Of a stretch of DNA of 64,000 nucleotides, positions 47,502 to 56,816 are shown piece after piece. Location: positions 620,001 to 684,000 of the forward strand of contig NZ_CP110636.1 of the NCBI RefSeq assembly GCF_026153355.1, read 5' to 3'. A program made the position numbers and the translations under genes. The stretch comes from Streptomyces endophytica (GTDB lineage: Bacteria; Actinomycetota; Actinomycetes; Streptomycetales; Streptomycetaceae). The notes below the pieces were generated by a model. That model saw nothing but the letters and a program-made list of their open reading frames with translations, did no database searches and was not told the DNA's origin. Positions within the stretch are counted from its first letter, which is position 1; every line of letters starts with the position of its first letter.

Positions 47502-47992
47502 TGGGCGCTCTCCATCGACTTGCGGAGTTCGGTGCGGAGTTCGGGGGTGAGGACGTGGCCGGCCCGGCCGACGAACAGCGCCATGTGATAGGCGATGGCG
47601 CTCATGTCGCAGTCCGGTGCGGCGTGCACGCCGAGCAGCGAACCGTCGCTGATCGACATCACGAACACGCTGGCCTCGTCCATCGTGATCATCGTCTGCT
47701 TGACGGACCCGCCGTTCATCAGCTTCGCGGCACCCTGGGTGAGGCTGCCGAGTCCGGACACGATGGTGGCCAGGTCGGCGCTGGACCCGCGGGGCCCACC
47801 GGCGTCGCCGGGGCGTGCGGTCTCGTCCGCCCGGTCAGGGTCGGAGCTGAGCAGCAGCAGGCCGTCGGAGGAGACCACCGCGACCGAGCCGATGCCCGGC
47901 ACCTCCTCCACCAAGTTGCTCAGCAACCAGTGGAGATTGCGGGCCTGGCTGCTCAGTCCTTGTCCGTAAGCAGTGGGCGCTTGCGCCTTCAC
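47498..47992 (-). CDS. cvnB: Conservon roadblock/LC7 protein CvnB
   Basis: 164 residues. Roadblock/LC7 fold: ARNLHWLLSNLVEEVPGIGSVAVVSSDGLLLLSS, then LATIVSGLGSLTQGAAKLM and VFVMSISDGSLLGVHA. In MglA-MglB-like systems such proteins regulate the GTPase, so CvnB is the probable partner of CvnD. GTG start at 47992, which overlaps the cvnA stop. An insert of about 20 residues (DPDRADETARPGDAGGPRGS) breaks the fold at a loop. Confidence 0.94.
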   Translation of the reverse strand: MKAQAPTAYGQGLSSQARNLHWLLSNLVEEVPGIGSVAVVSSDGLLLLSSDPDRADETARPGDAGGPRGSSADLATIVSGLGSLTQGAAKLMNGGSVKQTMITMDEASVFVMSISDGSLLGVHAAPDCDMSAIAYHMALFVGRAGHVLTPELRTELRKSMESAQ

Positions 47993-50900
47993 TCGCGTGC
48001 CTCCTCGACAATGTGGCTCTCTTCCGGGGCCCCCGCTCCGTCGGTGTCGTTCTGTGGGCTGGTCTGTTCGGTCGTGCCTTCCGCGAGTTCGGCCGCCACG
48101 TCACGCCGGCCGGTCCGCGCCCCCTGCTGGAATCCACCGAGCCGGCGCCGCAGCGCCTCGGCGTTGGCCGCACCGCTCTTGCGCGGGGCGGTGGGCGCCT
48201 GCTGCTGCGCCACGATCTTGGGCGTGCGCTTGGGCAGCCCCAAGCTGGTCCGCTGCTTCTCCGGGGCGGCCGCCGGCGCCGGGTCCTCGGACGCCGCGCG
48301 GGAAGGCGCCTCCTCCGCGGGTGCGGCGTTCGTGGGCGCCGGGTCCGTGGCCGGGGTGGCCGCCTCGGCGCGGGCGTGCTGGTCCGGGCCGATGGCGTAC
48401 GGGTCCTCCGCGGCCGGGGCGGCGGCCGGCGCGGGCCCGGCCGGCGCGTCCTCCGGCGGCCGGGCGTGCTCGGCGGTTCCGCCGACCGGTATCCCGGCCG
48501 CGTCGAGCGCGCGCTCCGCGGCAGCGACGAACAGGTCGCCCTGCGGGCCGCCGGCCGGACCGTCCTGGCCGGGTGCCGGATCGGCGGCCGGTTCCGGTGC
48601 CGGCACGGCCGCCGCCCCGCCGCGGCCCACCGCCGGGTCCACCCGCGCCACCCGCGTCTGAAGGGCGTTGGAGTTCGCCTCGGCCACCGAGCCGGGCAGC
48701 CCCGGGCCGTGCGCGTCGTGCGGGACGGACAGCGCGGACGCCGGGCCGGGCCGGGTCGGCAGGATCGAGCCGGGCAGCACGATGACGGCGGTGACCCCGC
48801 CCTGCTTGGCGTCCCGCAGCTGGACCCGGACACCGTGCCGGGCGGCCAGCCGTACGACCACGTAGAGCCCGAGGCCCAGCGCCTCGTCGATGTTCTCGGC
48901 GGTCGAGGCCGCCTCCGCGTCCGTCAGCCGCTCGTTGAGCTCGGCCATCCGCTCCGCGGTCATCCCGATGCCCTCGTCCTGGACCGAGAGCATCACCTCG
49001 CCGCTCTCCAGCAGCCAGCCGGACAGCTCGACATGGGCGTCCGGCGGCGAGAAGGCGGTGGCGTTCTCCAGGAGTTCGGCGACCAGGTGGCTCAGGTCGT
49101 CCGCGGCGAAGCCGGCGACCTGGCAGTGCGGCGGCAGCGACTGGATGCGCACCCGCTCGTAGCGTTCGATCTCACTGACCGCGGCGCGCAGCACGTCCAG
49201 CAGCGGGACCGGGCCCGGGTGGTTGTTGCCGTGCTGTTCGGCGCCCGCCAGGACCAGGAGGTTCTCGCTGTTGCGGCGCATCCGCGCGGCGAAGTGGTCC
49301 AGCTTGAAGAGGGTGTCCAGCCGCTCCGGGTCCTGCTCGGTCTCCTCCAGCCCCTCGATGACCCCGAGCTGGCGCTCCACCAGGCCCAGGGTGCGCAGCG
49401 CGAGGTTGACGAACCGGCCCTGTACGCCGGTGTGGGCGGCCTTGAGCCGCTCGGTGAGGTCGGCGATCTCCTCCTTGAGGGCCTCGCCCTGCTCCTGGAG
49501 CACCTCGCGCTCGGCGACCAGCCGCTGCCGGCCGCTTATCAGCCGCTTGCGCTCGCCCTCCAGTTCGGTGGTGCGCCGCGACAGCTCGCCCACCTGGGTG
49601 TGCAGCGCGTTCACCGACCGTACGGCGGCGGCGAATTCGTCGTTGCGGCCCTTGTACGTGATGGGGTCCTCGTGCGCCGGGTCGGCGGCGACCCGGCGGG
49701 CGCCGATCCGCAGCGCGGCCAGCGGCTGGGTCATCGAGCGCGCGGCCCAGATGCCGGCGCCGACGGCCAGCAGCAGGCAGAGGCCCTCCAGGCCGATCCG
49801 GATCTCCAGCTCGGTGACGTCGTCGTCGCGCAGCTGGCCGAGACGCTGGACGTCGGCGGTGGCCATGGCCGATTCGACGCCCCGCATCAGCCCGATCCGG
49901 GTGGTGAGGGCGTTCTCCACCCGCTGGCGGCTGAGCCGCAGATCGGCGGCGTCCAGGCGCGGCTGGTCGGTGAGCCGGGTCAGGTAGCGCTCGGCGGTGC
50001 TGACGTCCGTGCCGTTGACCGTGCGGTCGTAGCGGTCCCGGGCGCCCTGGCCCGCACTCTCCCGGAAGTCGCCCAGCGCGCCCTGCTCACGGACCCGGGC
50101 GACCTGTGCGAGACCGGTCAGCGTGGGCTGGCTGCCGCCCGCGTTGAGCCCGGCGAGCAGCAGGGCGCGGGTGGCGGCGGCCTGGTCGGTGGCGCGGGCG
50201 AGCGCGGGCAGCGCCCGGGTGTCGGCGTCGCCGGAGTCCGCCCGGGCGGGCAGCCCGCGGGCGATGTCGTCGCTGATCGCCCCGAGTGCCTGGATGATGT
50301 CGGTGTACGCGCGGTAGACCTGCTCGGCCGATTCCGTCCGGGCCAGCGCCTTTTGACGGGTTTGCGGGAGGGTCTTGAGCAGTTTGGCGGCGGTCACGTA
50401 GACCGCGCTGTCGCCCGAGGCGTCCTGCGCCTCGGTGCGCAGGTCGTCGATCTGCCGGTCCACGCGGGCGCGCTGGGGGCGGGCGACGGCGGCGTTGTCG
50501 GCGCCGGGGCCGCTGGTGACGGCGGCGCCGGCCGCGGCGGTGTGGGCCCGGGTGCCGTTGACGCCGGGGAGGTGGGTGCCGGTTCCGCTTCCGGTGCCGG
50601 TTCCGGCCGTGGTGGTGCCGTTTGTTCCGCTTCCACCGGTCGTGCCGGTTCCGCCGGTTGAGGCGGTTCCGCCGGTTCCGGTCGTGCCGCCGGTGCCGGT
50701 GCCGTTGACCGTGCCGGTGCCCGCGCCGTTGCCGGTCCCGTTGACGGTGCCGTTTCCGGAACCCGTGCCCGTGCCGTTGTCGCCCGTGCCCGTACGGCCG
50801 TTGTGGCCCGCGGCGGCGTAGCCGGTCATCCCGTCGCGCTCGTCGGCGAGGGAGTGCGCCAGTGCGATGGCGCGGGCGTTGAGTTCGGCCAGGTCGACCA

Positions 50901-51183
50901 GGTGCTGGCTGTTGTTGGCGTCGTCCGCCGTGCCGAGCAGACCGGGGGCGCCGGCCCCGAGGACCGCGACGGCGACCACGGCCACCGCTCCGACCAGCCG
51001 GTTGCGCACCCGTGCGGGACGCTGCCCCGCGAGGTCGTCACCGCCGGCCGCGCCCGGTCCCTTACCGGAACCGGAGCTCTTGCCAGGACCCGAACCCGTC
51101 ACCGGTCCGGAGACCGAACCGGCCGGTGAACCCGGCTTCCCTGCGCCGCCCCGAAGCCGCATCTTCCGCACCGCTGCTCGCAT
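47989..51183 (-). CDS. cvnA: Conservon sensor histidine kinase-like CvnA with Gly/Thr/Asn-rich ectodomain insert
   Basis: 1064 residues from ATG 51183; the frame is open to 51396 but without a better start. One membrane helix near residue 60 and another around residues 460-480 bound a nitrate-sensing-type extracytoplasmic domain. Inside it, near residues 115-200, is a low-complexity insert built from GTG, NGT and GTGS repeats. A HAMP domain, a coiled coil (LEGERKRLISGRQRLVAEREV) and an HATPase domain follow: LLENATAFSPPDAHV (N-box) and DEGIGM. The H-box lacks an obvious phospho-His, as in other CvnA. The last 200 residues are Pro/Ala/Glu-rich and disordered. Confidence 0.93.
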   Translation of the reverse strand: MRAAVRKMRLRGGAGKPGSPAGSVSGPVTGSGPGKSSGSGKGPGAAGGDDLAGQRPARVRNRLVGAVAVVAVAVLGAGAPGLLGTADDANNSQHLVDLAELNARAIALAHSLADERDGMTGYAAAGHNGRTGTGDNGTGTGSGNGTVNGTGNGAGTGTVNGTGTGGTTGTGGTASTGGTGTTGGSGTNGTTTAGTGTGSGTGTHLPGVNGTRAHTAAAGAAVTSGPGADNAAVARPQRARVDRQIDDLRTEAQDASGDSAVYVTAAKLLKTLPQTRQKALARTESAEQVYRAYTDIIQALGAISDDIARGLPARADSGDADTRALPALARATDQAAATRALLLAGLNAGGSQPTLTGLAQVARVREQGALGDFRESAGQGARDRYDRTVNGTDVSTAERYLTRLTDQPRLDAADLRLSRQRVENALTTRIGLMRGVESAMATADVQRLGQLRDDDVTELEIRIGLEGLCLLLAVGAGIWAARSMTQPLAALRIGARRVAADPAHEDPITYKGRNDEFAAAVRSVNALHTQVGELSRRTTELEGERKRLISGRQRLVAEREVLQEQGEALKEEIADLTERLKAAHTGVQGRFVNLALRTLGLVERQLGVIEGLEETEQDPERLDTLFKLDHFAARMRRNSENLLVLAGAEQHGNNHPGPVPLLDVLRAAVSEIERYERVRIQSLPPHCQVAGFAADDLSHLVAELLENATAFSPPDAHVELSGWLLESGEVMLSVQDEGIGMTAERMAELNERLTDAEAASTAENIDEALGLGLYVVVRLAARHGVRVQLRDAKQGGVTAVIVLPGSILPTRPGPASALSVPHDAHGPGLPGSVAEANSNALQTRVARVDPAVGRGGAAAVPAPEPAADPAPGQDGPAGGPQGDLFVAAAERALDAAGIPVGGTAEHARPPEDAPAGPAPAAAPAAEDPYAIGPDQHARAEAATPATDPAPTNAAPAEEAPSRAASEDPAPAAAPEKQRTSLGLPKRTPKIVAQQQAPTAPRKSGAANAEALRRRLGGFQQGARTGRRDVAAELAEGTTEQTSPQNDTDGAGAPEESHIVEEARE
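50520..50790 (-). repeat. Low-complexity GTG/NGT-coding repeat in cvnA
   Basis: Units such as CCGGTGCCGTTGACCGTGCC and GCCGGTTCC recur, coding for Gly-Thr-Gly and Asn-Gly-Thr strings. Units are multiples of three bases. Confidence 0.8.
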
Positions 51184-51642
51184 TCCTGTCTCGCCTGCCC
51201 ACGCCGTGTGGCGTCGCGGACCCGGCTCGCTCTCCGCTCGCGGGCGGACCTGCGCGCACTCCGCAGCAGCGCATACTTCCGCGAGGGGGAACAGTCCGGC
51301 TCTGCGCGTCGCGACGAATGTCCTGGCCCCCCGTGATCCGGGCAATGACCATTCCACCGGCCCCGCGCAGTGGCTCGGCAACACATGCCCGGCCACCTGA
51401 ACGAGTGAACATCAATCGGAGTTTGACCATCAACTTCCGCGCGGCAACGATTTTCGCCGCAACCCCGCGCAACCCCCGGACGGGTTTGGAGATGCGTCCC
51501 CGTCCTGGCAGGATGCGCGCCCGCACGCCTCCGGAGCGCCGGTCCGTACCTTCCGCACGGCTCTGACCTGCCCGTACGCCATCCGTCGCGCCGCGTGACC
51601 GGTCACCCGGCGAAATCCGCACCCTCCGGCAGACTGACCGGC
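51184..51642. other. Divergent intergenic region between cvnA and the PP2C-like gene
   Basis: 459 bases without a convincing gene. An AT-rich stretch at 51405-51460 carries TTGATG on the minus strand, a possible -35 box of the conservon operon; no good -10 follows. Nothing else stands out. Confidence 0.5.
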
Positions 51643-52488
51643 ATGCGCATCGAACTCGCCACCGAGCCGGGCGACCCCCAACGCCCCAACGAGGACTACG
51701 CGTCGGTAGCCCTGCCGGCCTCCGGCCAGGGCGGAGTCCTGGTCCTGCTGGACGGCGTGACCCCGCCCGACGAGGACTACGGATGCCGTCACACGGTGCC
51801 GTGGTTCACCGCGCGGCTCGGCGGCGCAATGCTCGAACTGTCGGTTTCACACCGGGATATGACGCTCGCTGAGGCGCTCGCTGAGGCCATCTCCCGGACG
51901 GCCGCCGTTCACCGGGGCACCTGTGACCTTTCTCACGCCCGCACTCCGCAGGCAACTGTCGTGGCCGCAAGGTGGTCCGCGGACACCGTCGAGCACCTCG
52001 TGCTGTCCGATTCGGTGCTCCTCCTGGAGCACGCCGACGGGTCGGTGCGCCCCGTACTGGACCCGCGGCTGGACCAACTGCCACCTGCGGTCAAGGCCCG
52101 GCGCGCCGCCGTACGGGCACTGCCCCGCGGGTCGGCGGAACGGGCCGCGGCGGGCCGGGAGTACGTGCGTGCCGTCGAGGCGCTGCGCAACGCGGAGGGC
52201 GGTTTCTTCACGGCGGCCGCGGATCCGGCGGTGGCGGCCCGCGCGGTCACCGGCACCACCCCGCGGGCCGCGGTGCGTTCACTGACCGCCCTCAGTGACG
52301 GCGCGGGCCGCTGGGTCGAGGTCTTCGGGGCGGGCTCCTGGGCGGACTGCGCGGGCCTGGTGGGCACGGAGGGGCCGCAGGCCCTCATCGACCGGGTGCG
52401 GGCCGCGGAGGCAGCGGATCCGGAGTGCGCGGCCCACCCGCGGGGCAAGGCCCGGGACGACGCCGCGGTGGTTTTCGTCATGCCGTGA
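51643..52488 (+). CDS. PP2C-like serine/threonine phosphatase
   Basis: 281 residues from ATG 51643. Metal-binding blocks of the PP2C fold: RPNEDYASV, GGVLVLLDGVTPP, LVLSDSVLLL, LTALSDGAGRWVE and, at the end, KARDDAAVVFVM. The usual second DG pair is present as SDG. Ser/Thr phosphatase activity is likely; these short actinobacterial forms often act on sensor-related phosphoproteins. A 15-bp direct repeat GCTCGCTGAGGC at 51868-51886 lies within the frame. It is next to, and divergent from, the conservon. Confidence 0.85.
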   Translation: MRIELATEPGDPQRPNEDYASVALPASGQGGVLVLLDGVTPPDEDYGCRHTVPWFTARLGGAMLELSVSHRDMTLAEALAEAISRTAAVHRGTCDLSHARTPQATVVAARWSADTVEHLVLSDSVLLLEHADGSVRPVLDPRLDQLPPAVKARRAAVRALPRGSAERAAAGREYVRAVEALRNAEGGFFTAAADPAVAARAVTGTTPRAAVRSLTALSDGAGRWVEVFGAGSWADCAGLVGTEGPQALIDRVRAAEAADPECAAHPRGKARDDAAVVFVMP

Positions 52489-52555
52489 CAACTCCTGCCG
52501 GTCCGGGACCTTTCGGCATCACCCTTTCGCGGTGCCCCCGGTCACGACGCGGCTT

Positions 52556-53047
52556 TCACCCCTCCTCGCCCTCTTGCTCCGCGTTCAAGCGGTGCAGCAG
52601 CCGGGCGAGTTCAGCCACCTCGTGGCGGTCCCAGGCGGCGAGGCGCCGGGCGTACTGGGCACGGCGGGCGTTGCGGACGCGGGTGAAGCGCTCCCGGCCC
52701 TCGTCGGTGAGGCGCACCAGGACGGCGCGGCCGTCGGCCGGGTCCGGCGCCCGGGCGACCAGGCCCAGCTGTTCCAGGGCGTGCAGCTGACGGCTCATCG
52801 TGGCCTTGCCGACGCCGAAGAAGCCGGCGAGATCGGTGGCCCGCTGCGCGCCGGCGTCGGCCAGCCGGACCAGCAGGCCGTAGGCGGACGGCTCCAGGTC
52901 GGGGTGCACCTCCCGGGCCAGTTCGCCGGACGAGGCCCGGGCCCGGCGGAGGAACACCGCCAATTCGCGCTCCAGGGCGAGGAATACGTGGTCCACACCG
53001 ACCGGCTCGCCGTCCGTCGTCGCTCCGTCGGCCCCGGTGTTGTGCAC
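52556..53047 (-). CDS. MarR-family transcriptional regulator
   Basis: 163 residues. Winged-helix core: AYGLLVRLADAGAQRATDLAGFFGVGKATMSRQLHALEQLGLV, then wing DPADGRAVLVRLTDEGRERF. GTG start with AAGGGG upstream. Divergent from the muramidase gene over 311 bases. A distant inverted pair TGGTCT (53072) and AGACCA (53134) in that gap could be operator half-sites, though 57 bases apart is too far for one dimer. Confidence 0.92.
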   Translation of the reverse strand: MHNTGADGATTDGEPVGVDHVFLALERELAVFLRRARASSGELAREVHPDLEPSAYGLLVRLADAGAQRATDLAGFFGVGKATMSRQLHALEQLGLVARAPDPADGRAVLVRLTDEGRERFTRVRNARRAQYARRLAAWDRHEVAELARLLHRLNAEQEGEEG

Positions 53048-53358
53048 GTCAGCGCCCCTTCCCGCATTTCCTGGTCTGAAAGTTTCCGCCCCCGTCGGCC
53101 GAAGCCGCAGCTCGGCCAGTATTTCGCAGGATTAGACCAACGGCAGCCCAGGGACCCTCTTTTGTCACGCCGGTCTACGCGCGTATCGTCATTTATGGCA
53201 TGGCCACACCAAACGGCGGGCCGTTCGCCAAAGGTTCCGCCGCGCGTCCCGCACGCCGCACCTCCGTGTCAGCCGCGCCCACGCCATGCCGGCAGATCAC
53301 CCCCCTCAGATCCGCACCCATCCCCCCTCAGGTCACACCGAGATCTCCGGAGACACGT
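53048..53358. other. Divergent intergenic region, MarR gene to muramidase gene
   Basis: 311 bases. A frame open from 53200 into the muramidase gene has no ribosome site and reads as Pro/Ala/Arg-rich, so it is not taken as coding. A promoter candidate is listed separately. Confidence 0.5.
53162..53189 (+). promoter_or_regulatory. Putative muramidase promoter
   Basis: TTGTCA (53162-53167) and TATCGT (53184-53189) are 16 bases apart, the best -35/-10 pair in the region. It would give a leader of about 165 bases before the ATG at 53359. Confidence 0.45.
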
Positions 53359-54222
53359 ATGTCCGTGCTCAGATCCGGCTCCCCCCATCGCCCCGCACGC
53401 TCGCTCGCGACCGTGACCGGGGCCCTCCTCACCCTCCTCGCCCTGCTCCTGGCACTGCCCGCCACGGCCGGCGCCACGGCCGTGCGGCGCGCGCCCGAGC
53501 CGGCCCACCCCGGCCAGGACTGGGCCGGCTCGCAGATCGCCAAGCACGAGGGCACCGCGGCCGGCATCGGCACCCCGCCGGCCGGCTCGCTCGCGTCGTC
53601 CGTCGAGGGGGTGGACGTCAGCAGCCACAACGGCAACGTCGCCTGGTCGACGCTCTGGAACAGCGGCGTCCGGTTCGCCTATGTCAAGGCGACGGAGTCC
53701 ACCAGCTACACCAATCCGTACTTCGCGCAGCAGTACAACGGCTCCTACAACGCCGGCATGATCCGCGGCGGCTACCACTTCGCGACGCCCAACACCTCCA
53801 GCGGCGCCGCCCAGGCCAACTACTTCGTCGACCACGGCGGCGGCTGGTCCAAGGACGGCAAGACGCTGCCCGGCGCGCTGGACATGGAGTACAACCCCTA
53901 CGGCGCGACCTGTTACGGACTCAGCGCGGCCGGCCTGGTCAACTGGATGAAGGACTGGTTCGCCACCTACAAGGCGCGCACCGGCCGGGACGCGGTCATC
54001 TACACCTCCACCAGCTGGTGGAAGCAGTGCACCGGCAATTCGTCCGCCTTCGGCGCGATCAACCCGCTGTGGGTCCCGCGCTACGGCTCCTCGGTCGGCG
54101 AACTCCCGGCCGGCTGGGGCTTCCACACCATCTGGCAGTACACCTCGACCGGCCCCACGGTCGGTGACCACAACCGCTTCAACGGCGCGATGGACCGGCT
54201 GCAGGCACTGGCCAACGGCTAG
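53359..54222 (+). CDS. Secreted GH25 muramidase (lysozyme)
   Basis: 287 residues. Sec signal peptide in residues 1-37 (basic start, then ATVTGALLTLLALLLALP, cleavage near AGATA). The catalytic domain starts VEGVDVSSHNGNVAW, where the Asp of VDVS is a family active-site residue, and continues with FAYVKATESTSY, GGYHFA, GALDMEYNPYG (catalytic Asp-x-Glu) and WQYTSTG. Cleaves the MurNAc-GlcNAc bond of peptidoglycan. ATG preceded by GGAG. Similar to Streptomyces cellosyl-type lysozymes. Confidence 0.95.
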   Translation: MSVLRSGSPHRPARSLATVTGALLTLLALLLALPATAGATAVRRAPEPAHPGQDWAGSQIAKHEGTAAGIGTPPAGSLASSVEGVDVSSHNGNVAWSTLWNSGVRFAYVKATESTSYTNPYFAQQYNGSYNAGMIRGGYHFATPNTSSGAAQANYFVDHGGGWSKDGKTLPGALDMEYNPYGATCYGLSAAGLVNWMKDWFATYKARTGRDAVIYTSTSWWKQCTGNSSAFGAINPLWVPRYGSSVGELPAGWGFHTIWQYTSTGPTVGDHNRFNGAMDRLQALANG

Positions 54223-54269
54223 CGCGGCCGCCGGTGGCCCGGCGGGCGGACGCGCCCGCCCGCGCCCGG

Positions 54270-54298
54270 GACCCCTCCCGCCTACCGCGGGAGGGGTC
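54270..54298. terminator. Two-way hairpin between muramidase and lon
   Basis: GACCCCTCCCGC (54270-54281) pairs with GCGGGAGGGGTC (54287-54298) and TT follows. It lies between the two convergent genes and can serve both. Confidence 0.82.
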
Positions 54299-54318
54299 TT
54301 GCGCTCCGGTCGCCTCCG

Positions 54319-56727
54319 TCACGCCGCGACCGGAACCTCCGGTGCCGCGCCGTTGTGGGCCGGGGTCAGGGCGAGCTCCAGCACCTGGCGGACGTCCGAG
54401 ACCGGGTGGACCTCCAGGGCCGCCAGGACCTCGGCGGGCACGTCGTCCAGGTCCGGCTCGTTGCGCTTGGGGATGATCACGGTGGTGATCCCCGCGCGGT
54501 GCGCCGCGAGCAGCTTCTGCTTGACGCCGCCGATCGGCAGCACCCGCCCGGTCAGCGAGACCTCACCGGTCATCGCCACGTCCGGCCGGACCTGCCGGCC
54601 CGACAGCAGCGAGGCCAGCGCCGTCGTCATCGTCACGCCCGCGCTCGGCCCGTCCTTGGGAACGGCACCGGCCGGTACGTGCAGATGCACCCCTCGCTCC
54701 TTCAGGTCACCGACCGGAAGCTCCAACTCCGCGCCGTGCGACCGCAGGAACGACAGCGCGATGTGCGCGGACTCCTTCATCACGTCACCGAGCTGGCCGG
54801 TCAGCGTCAGACCGGAGGCCCCGGTTTCCGGATCGGCCAGCGACGCCTCCACGTAGAGGACGTCACCGCCCGCACCGGTGACCGCGAGACCAGTCACCAC
54901 GCCCGGCACGGCCGTCCGCCGCTCGGCCGGGTCCTGGGCCGACTCGGGGGTGTGGTGCGGCCGTCCGATCAGCGGGCGCAGCTGGTCCGCGCCGACGCCG
55001 AACGGCAGCTCCTGCGCGCCGAGTTCGTGCTGGGCGGCGATCTTGCGGAGCAGCCGGGCGATCGACCGCTCCAGATTCCGCACGCCCGCCTCGCGGGTGT
55101 ACTCGCCCGCCAGCTTGCGCAGCGCGTCCTCCTCCAGCGTCACCTCGCCGGGCTCCAGACCGGCCCGTTCCAGCTGGCGCGGCAGCAGGTGGTCCCGGGC
55201 GATGACGACCTTCTCGTCCTCGGTGTAGCCGTCGAGCCGGACCAGCTCCATGCGGTCGAGCAGCGGCTCGGGGATGGCTTCCAGGACGTTGGCGGTGGCC
55301 AGGAAGACCACGTCGCTCAGGTCGAGTTCGACCTCCAGGTAGTGGTCGCGGAAGGTGTGGTTCTGCGCCGGGTCCAGGACCTCCAGGAGGGCGGCGGCCG
55401 GGTCGCCCCGGAAGTCGGAGCCCACCTTGTCGATCTCGTCGAGCAGGACGACCGGGTTCATCGAACCGGCTTCCTTGATCGCCCGGACGATCCGGCCCGG
55501 CAGCGCGCCGACGTACGTACGGCGGTGGCCGCGGATCTCCGCCTCGTCCCGGACGCCGCCGAGCGCGACCCGGACGAACTTGCGGCCCATGGCGCGCGCC
55601 ACGGACTCGCCCAACGAGGTCTTGCCGACACCGGGCGGCCCGACCAGCGCGAGGACGGCGCCGCCGCGCCGCCCGCCTATCAGGCCGAGCCCCCGCTCGG
55701 CCCGCCGCTTCCTGACGGCCAGGTATTCCGTGATCCGTTCCTTCACGTCCGCCAGGCCCGCGTGGTCGGCGTCCAGGACCTCCTTGGCGCCGGCGATGTC
55801 GTAGGCGTCCTCGGTCCGTTCGTTCCAGGGCAGTTCGAGGACGGTGTCGAGCCAGGTGCGGATCCAGGAGCCCTCGGGGCTCTGGTCGCTGGCCCGCTCC
55901 AGCTTGTCGACCTCCTTGAGGGCGGCCTTGCGGACGTCCTCGGGCAGATCGGCGGCCTCGACCCGGGCGCGGTAGTCGTCGCCCTCGTCCTCGGGGTCGC
56001 CGTTGAGCTCGGCGAGCTCCTTGCGGACCGCCTCCAGCTGGCGCCGCAGCAGGAATTCCCGCTGCTGCTTGTCGACGCCCTCCTGGACGTCCTTGGCGAT
56101 GGACTCGGCGACGTCCTGCTCGGCGAGGTGGTCGCGCAGCGCCTCGGTGGCGAGCTTCAGCCGGGCGACCGGGTCGGTGGTCTCCAGCAGGTGGACCTTC
56201 TGCTCGACGGTCAGGAACGGCGAGTAGCCGGAGTTGTCCGCCAGCGTCCCGACGTCCTCGATGCCCTGGACCCGGTCGACGACCTGCCAGGCACCGCGCT
56301 TGCGCAGCCAGCTGGTGGCCAGCGCCTTGTATTCCGTGACGAGTTCGGTGACGGCACCTGGCAGCGGATCAGGAACCTGCTCCTCCACCGCGGTGCCCTC
56401 CACCCACAGCGCGGCACCGGGGCCGGTCGTGCCGGAGCCGATGCGCACCCGGCCAAGGCCCCGGATCAGCGCGCCGGGATCGCCGTCGGACAGCCGCCCG
56501 ACCTGCTCGATCCGCCCGAGCGTGCCGATGCCGGCGTAGTTCCCGTCGACCCGGGGCACAAGGAGCACCCGCGGTTTGTTGCCCGAGGAGGCGGCGGCCT
56601 GCGCGGCCTCGACCGCGGCGCGCACCTCCGTGTCGGACAGGTCCAGGGGCACCACCATTCCGGGGAGCACGACCTCGTCATCGAGGGGCAGCACGGGCAG
56701 AGTGAGCGGTGTGGACGTCGAAGCCAT
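54319..56727 (-). CDS. lon: ATP-dependent Lon protease
   Basis: Cytoplasmic AAA+ protease that degrades misfolded and regulatory proteins. 802 residues from ATG 56727, with AAGGGGAG before it; a much longer open frame upstream is spurious. Lon N domain with [19 protein letters not shown]; long coiled coil ([30 protein letters not shown]); Walker A GPPGVGKT near residue 362; proteolytic domain with Ser in [10 protein letters not shown] and Lys in [12 protein letters not shown], the Ser-Lys dyad. Upstream is an HspR-type operator, so it is probably induced by heat or envelope stress. Confidence 0.97.
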   Translation of the reverse strand: MASTSTPLTLPVLPLDDEVVLPGMVVPLDLSDTEVRAAVEAAQAAASSGNKPRVLLVPRVDGNYAGIGTLGRIEQVGRLSDGDPGALIRGLGRVRIGSGTTGPGAALWVEGTAVEEQVPDPLPGAVTELVTEYKALATSWLRKRGAWQVVDRVQGIEDVGTLADNSGYSPFLTVEQKVHLLETTDPVARLKLATEALRDHLAEQDVAESIAKDVQEGVDKQQREFLLRRQLEAVRKELAELNGDPEDEGDDYRARVEAADLPEDVRKAALKEVDKLERASDQSPEGSWIRTWLDTVLELPWNERTEDAYDIAGAKEVLDADHAGLADVKERITEYLAVRKRRAERGLGLIGGRRGGAVLALVGPPGVGKTSLGESVARAMGRKFVRVALGGVRDEAEIRGHRRTYVGALPGRIVRAIKEAGSMNPVVLLDEIDKVGSDFRGDPAAALLEVLDPAQNHTFRDHYLEVELDLSDVVFLATANVLEAIPEPLLDRMELVRLDGYTEDEKVVIARDHLLPRQLERAGLEPGEVTLEEDALRKLAGEYTREAGVRNLERSIARLLRKIAAQHELGAQELPFGVGADQLRPLIGRPHHTPESAQDPAERRTAVPGVVTGLAVTGAGGDVLYVEASLADPETGASGLTLTGQLGDVMKESAHIALSFLRSHGAELELPVGDLKERGVHLHVPAGAVPKDGPSAGVTMTTALASLLSGRQVRPDVAMTGEVSLTGRVLPIGGVKQKLLAAHRAGITTVIIPKRNEPDLDDVPAEVLAALEVHPVSDVRQVLELALTPAHNGAAPEVPVAA

Positions 56728-56749
56728 GATCTCCCCTTCGGCAAGCAAG

Positions 56750-56768
56750 TTGAGCTTTACCCACTCAA
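56750..56768. promoter_or_regulatory. HspR-type (HAIR) operator upstream of lon
   Basis: TTGAGC-TTTACCC-ACTCAA matches the HspR operator pattern CTTGAGT-N7-ACTCAAG at eleven of fourteen positions, with the seven-base spacer exact. It ends 22 bases before the lon start codon. HspR represses dnaK and lon in Streptomyces, so the match is expected. Confidence 0.8.
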
Positions 56769-56816
56769 TGCCGGGAGTCGGGGAGATGTTCCCCGTCGCG
56801 CGTTCGCTGTGAGCGA

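Noticed and set aside
53072..53139. TGGTCT and AGACCA as a MarR operator
   Set aside because: The half-sites are about 60 bases apart, too far for one dimer; kept only as a remark.
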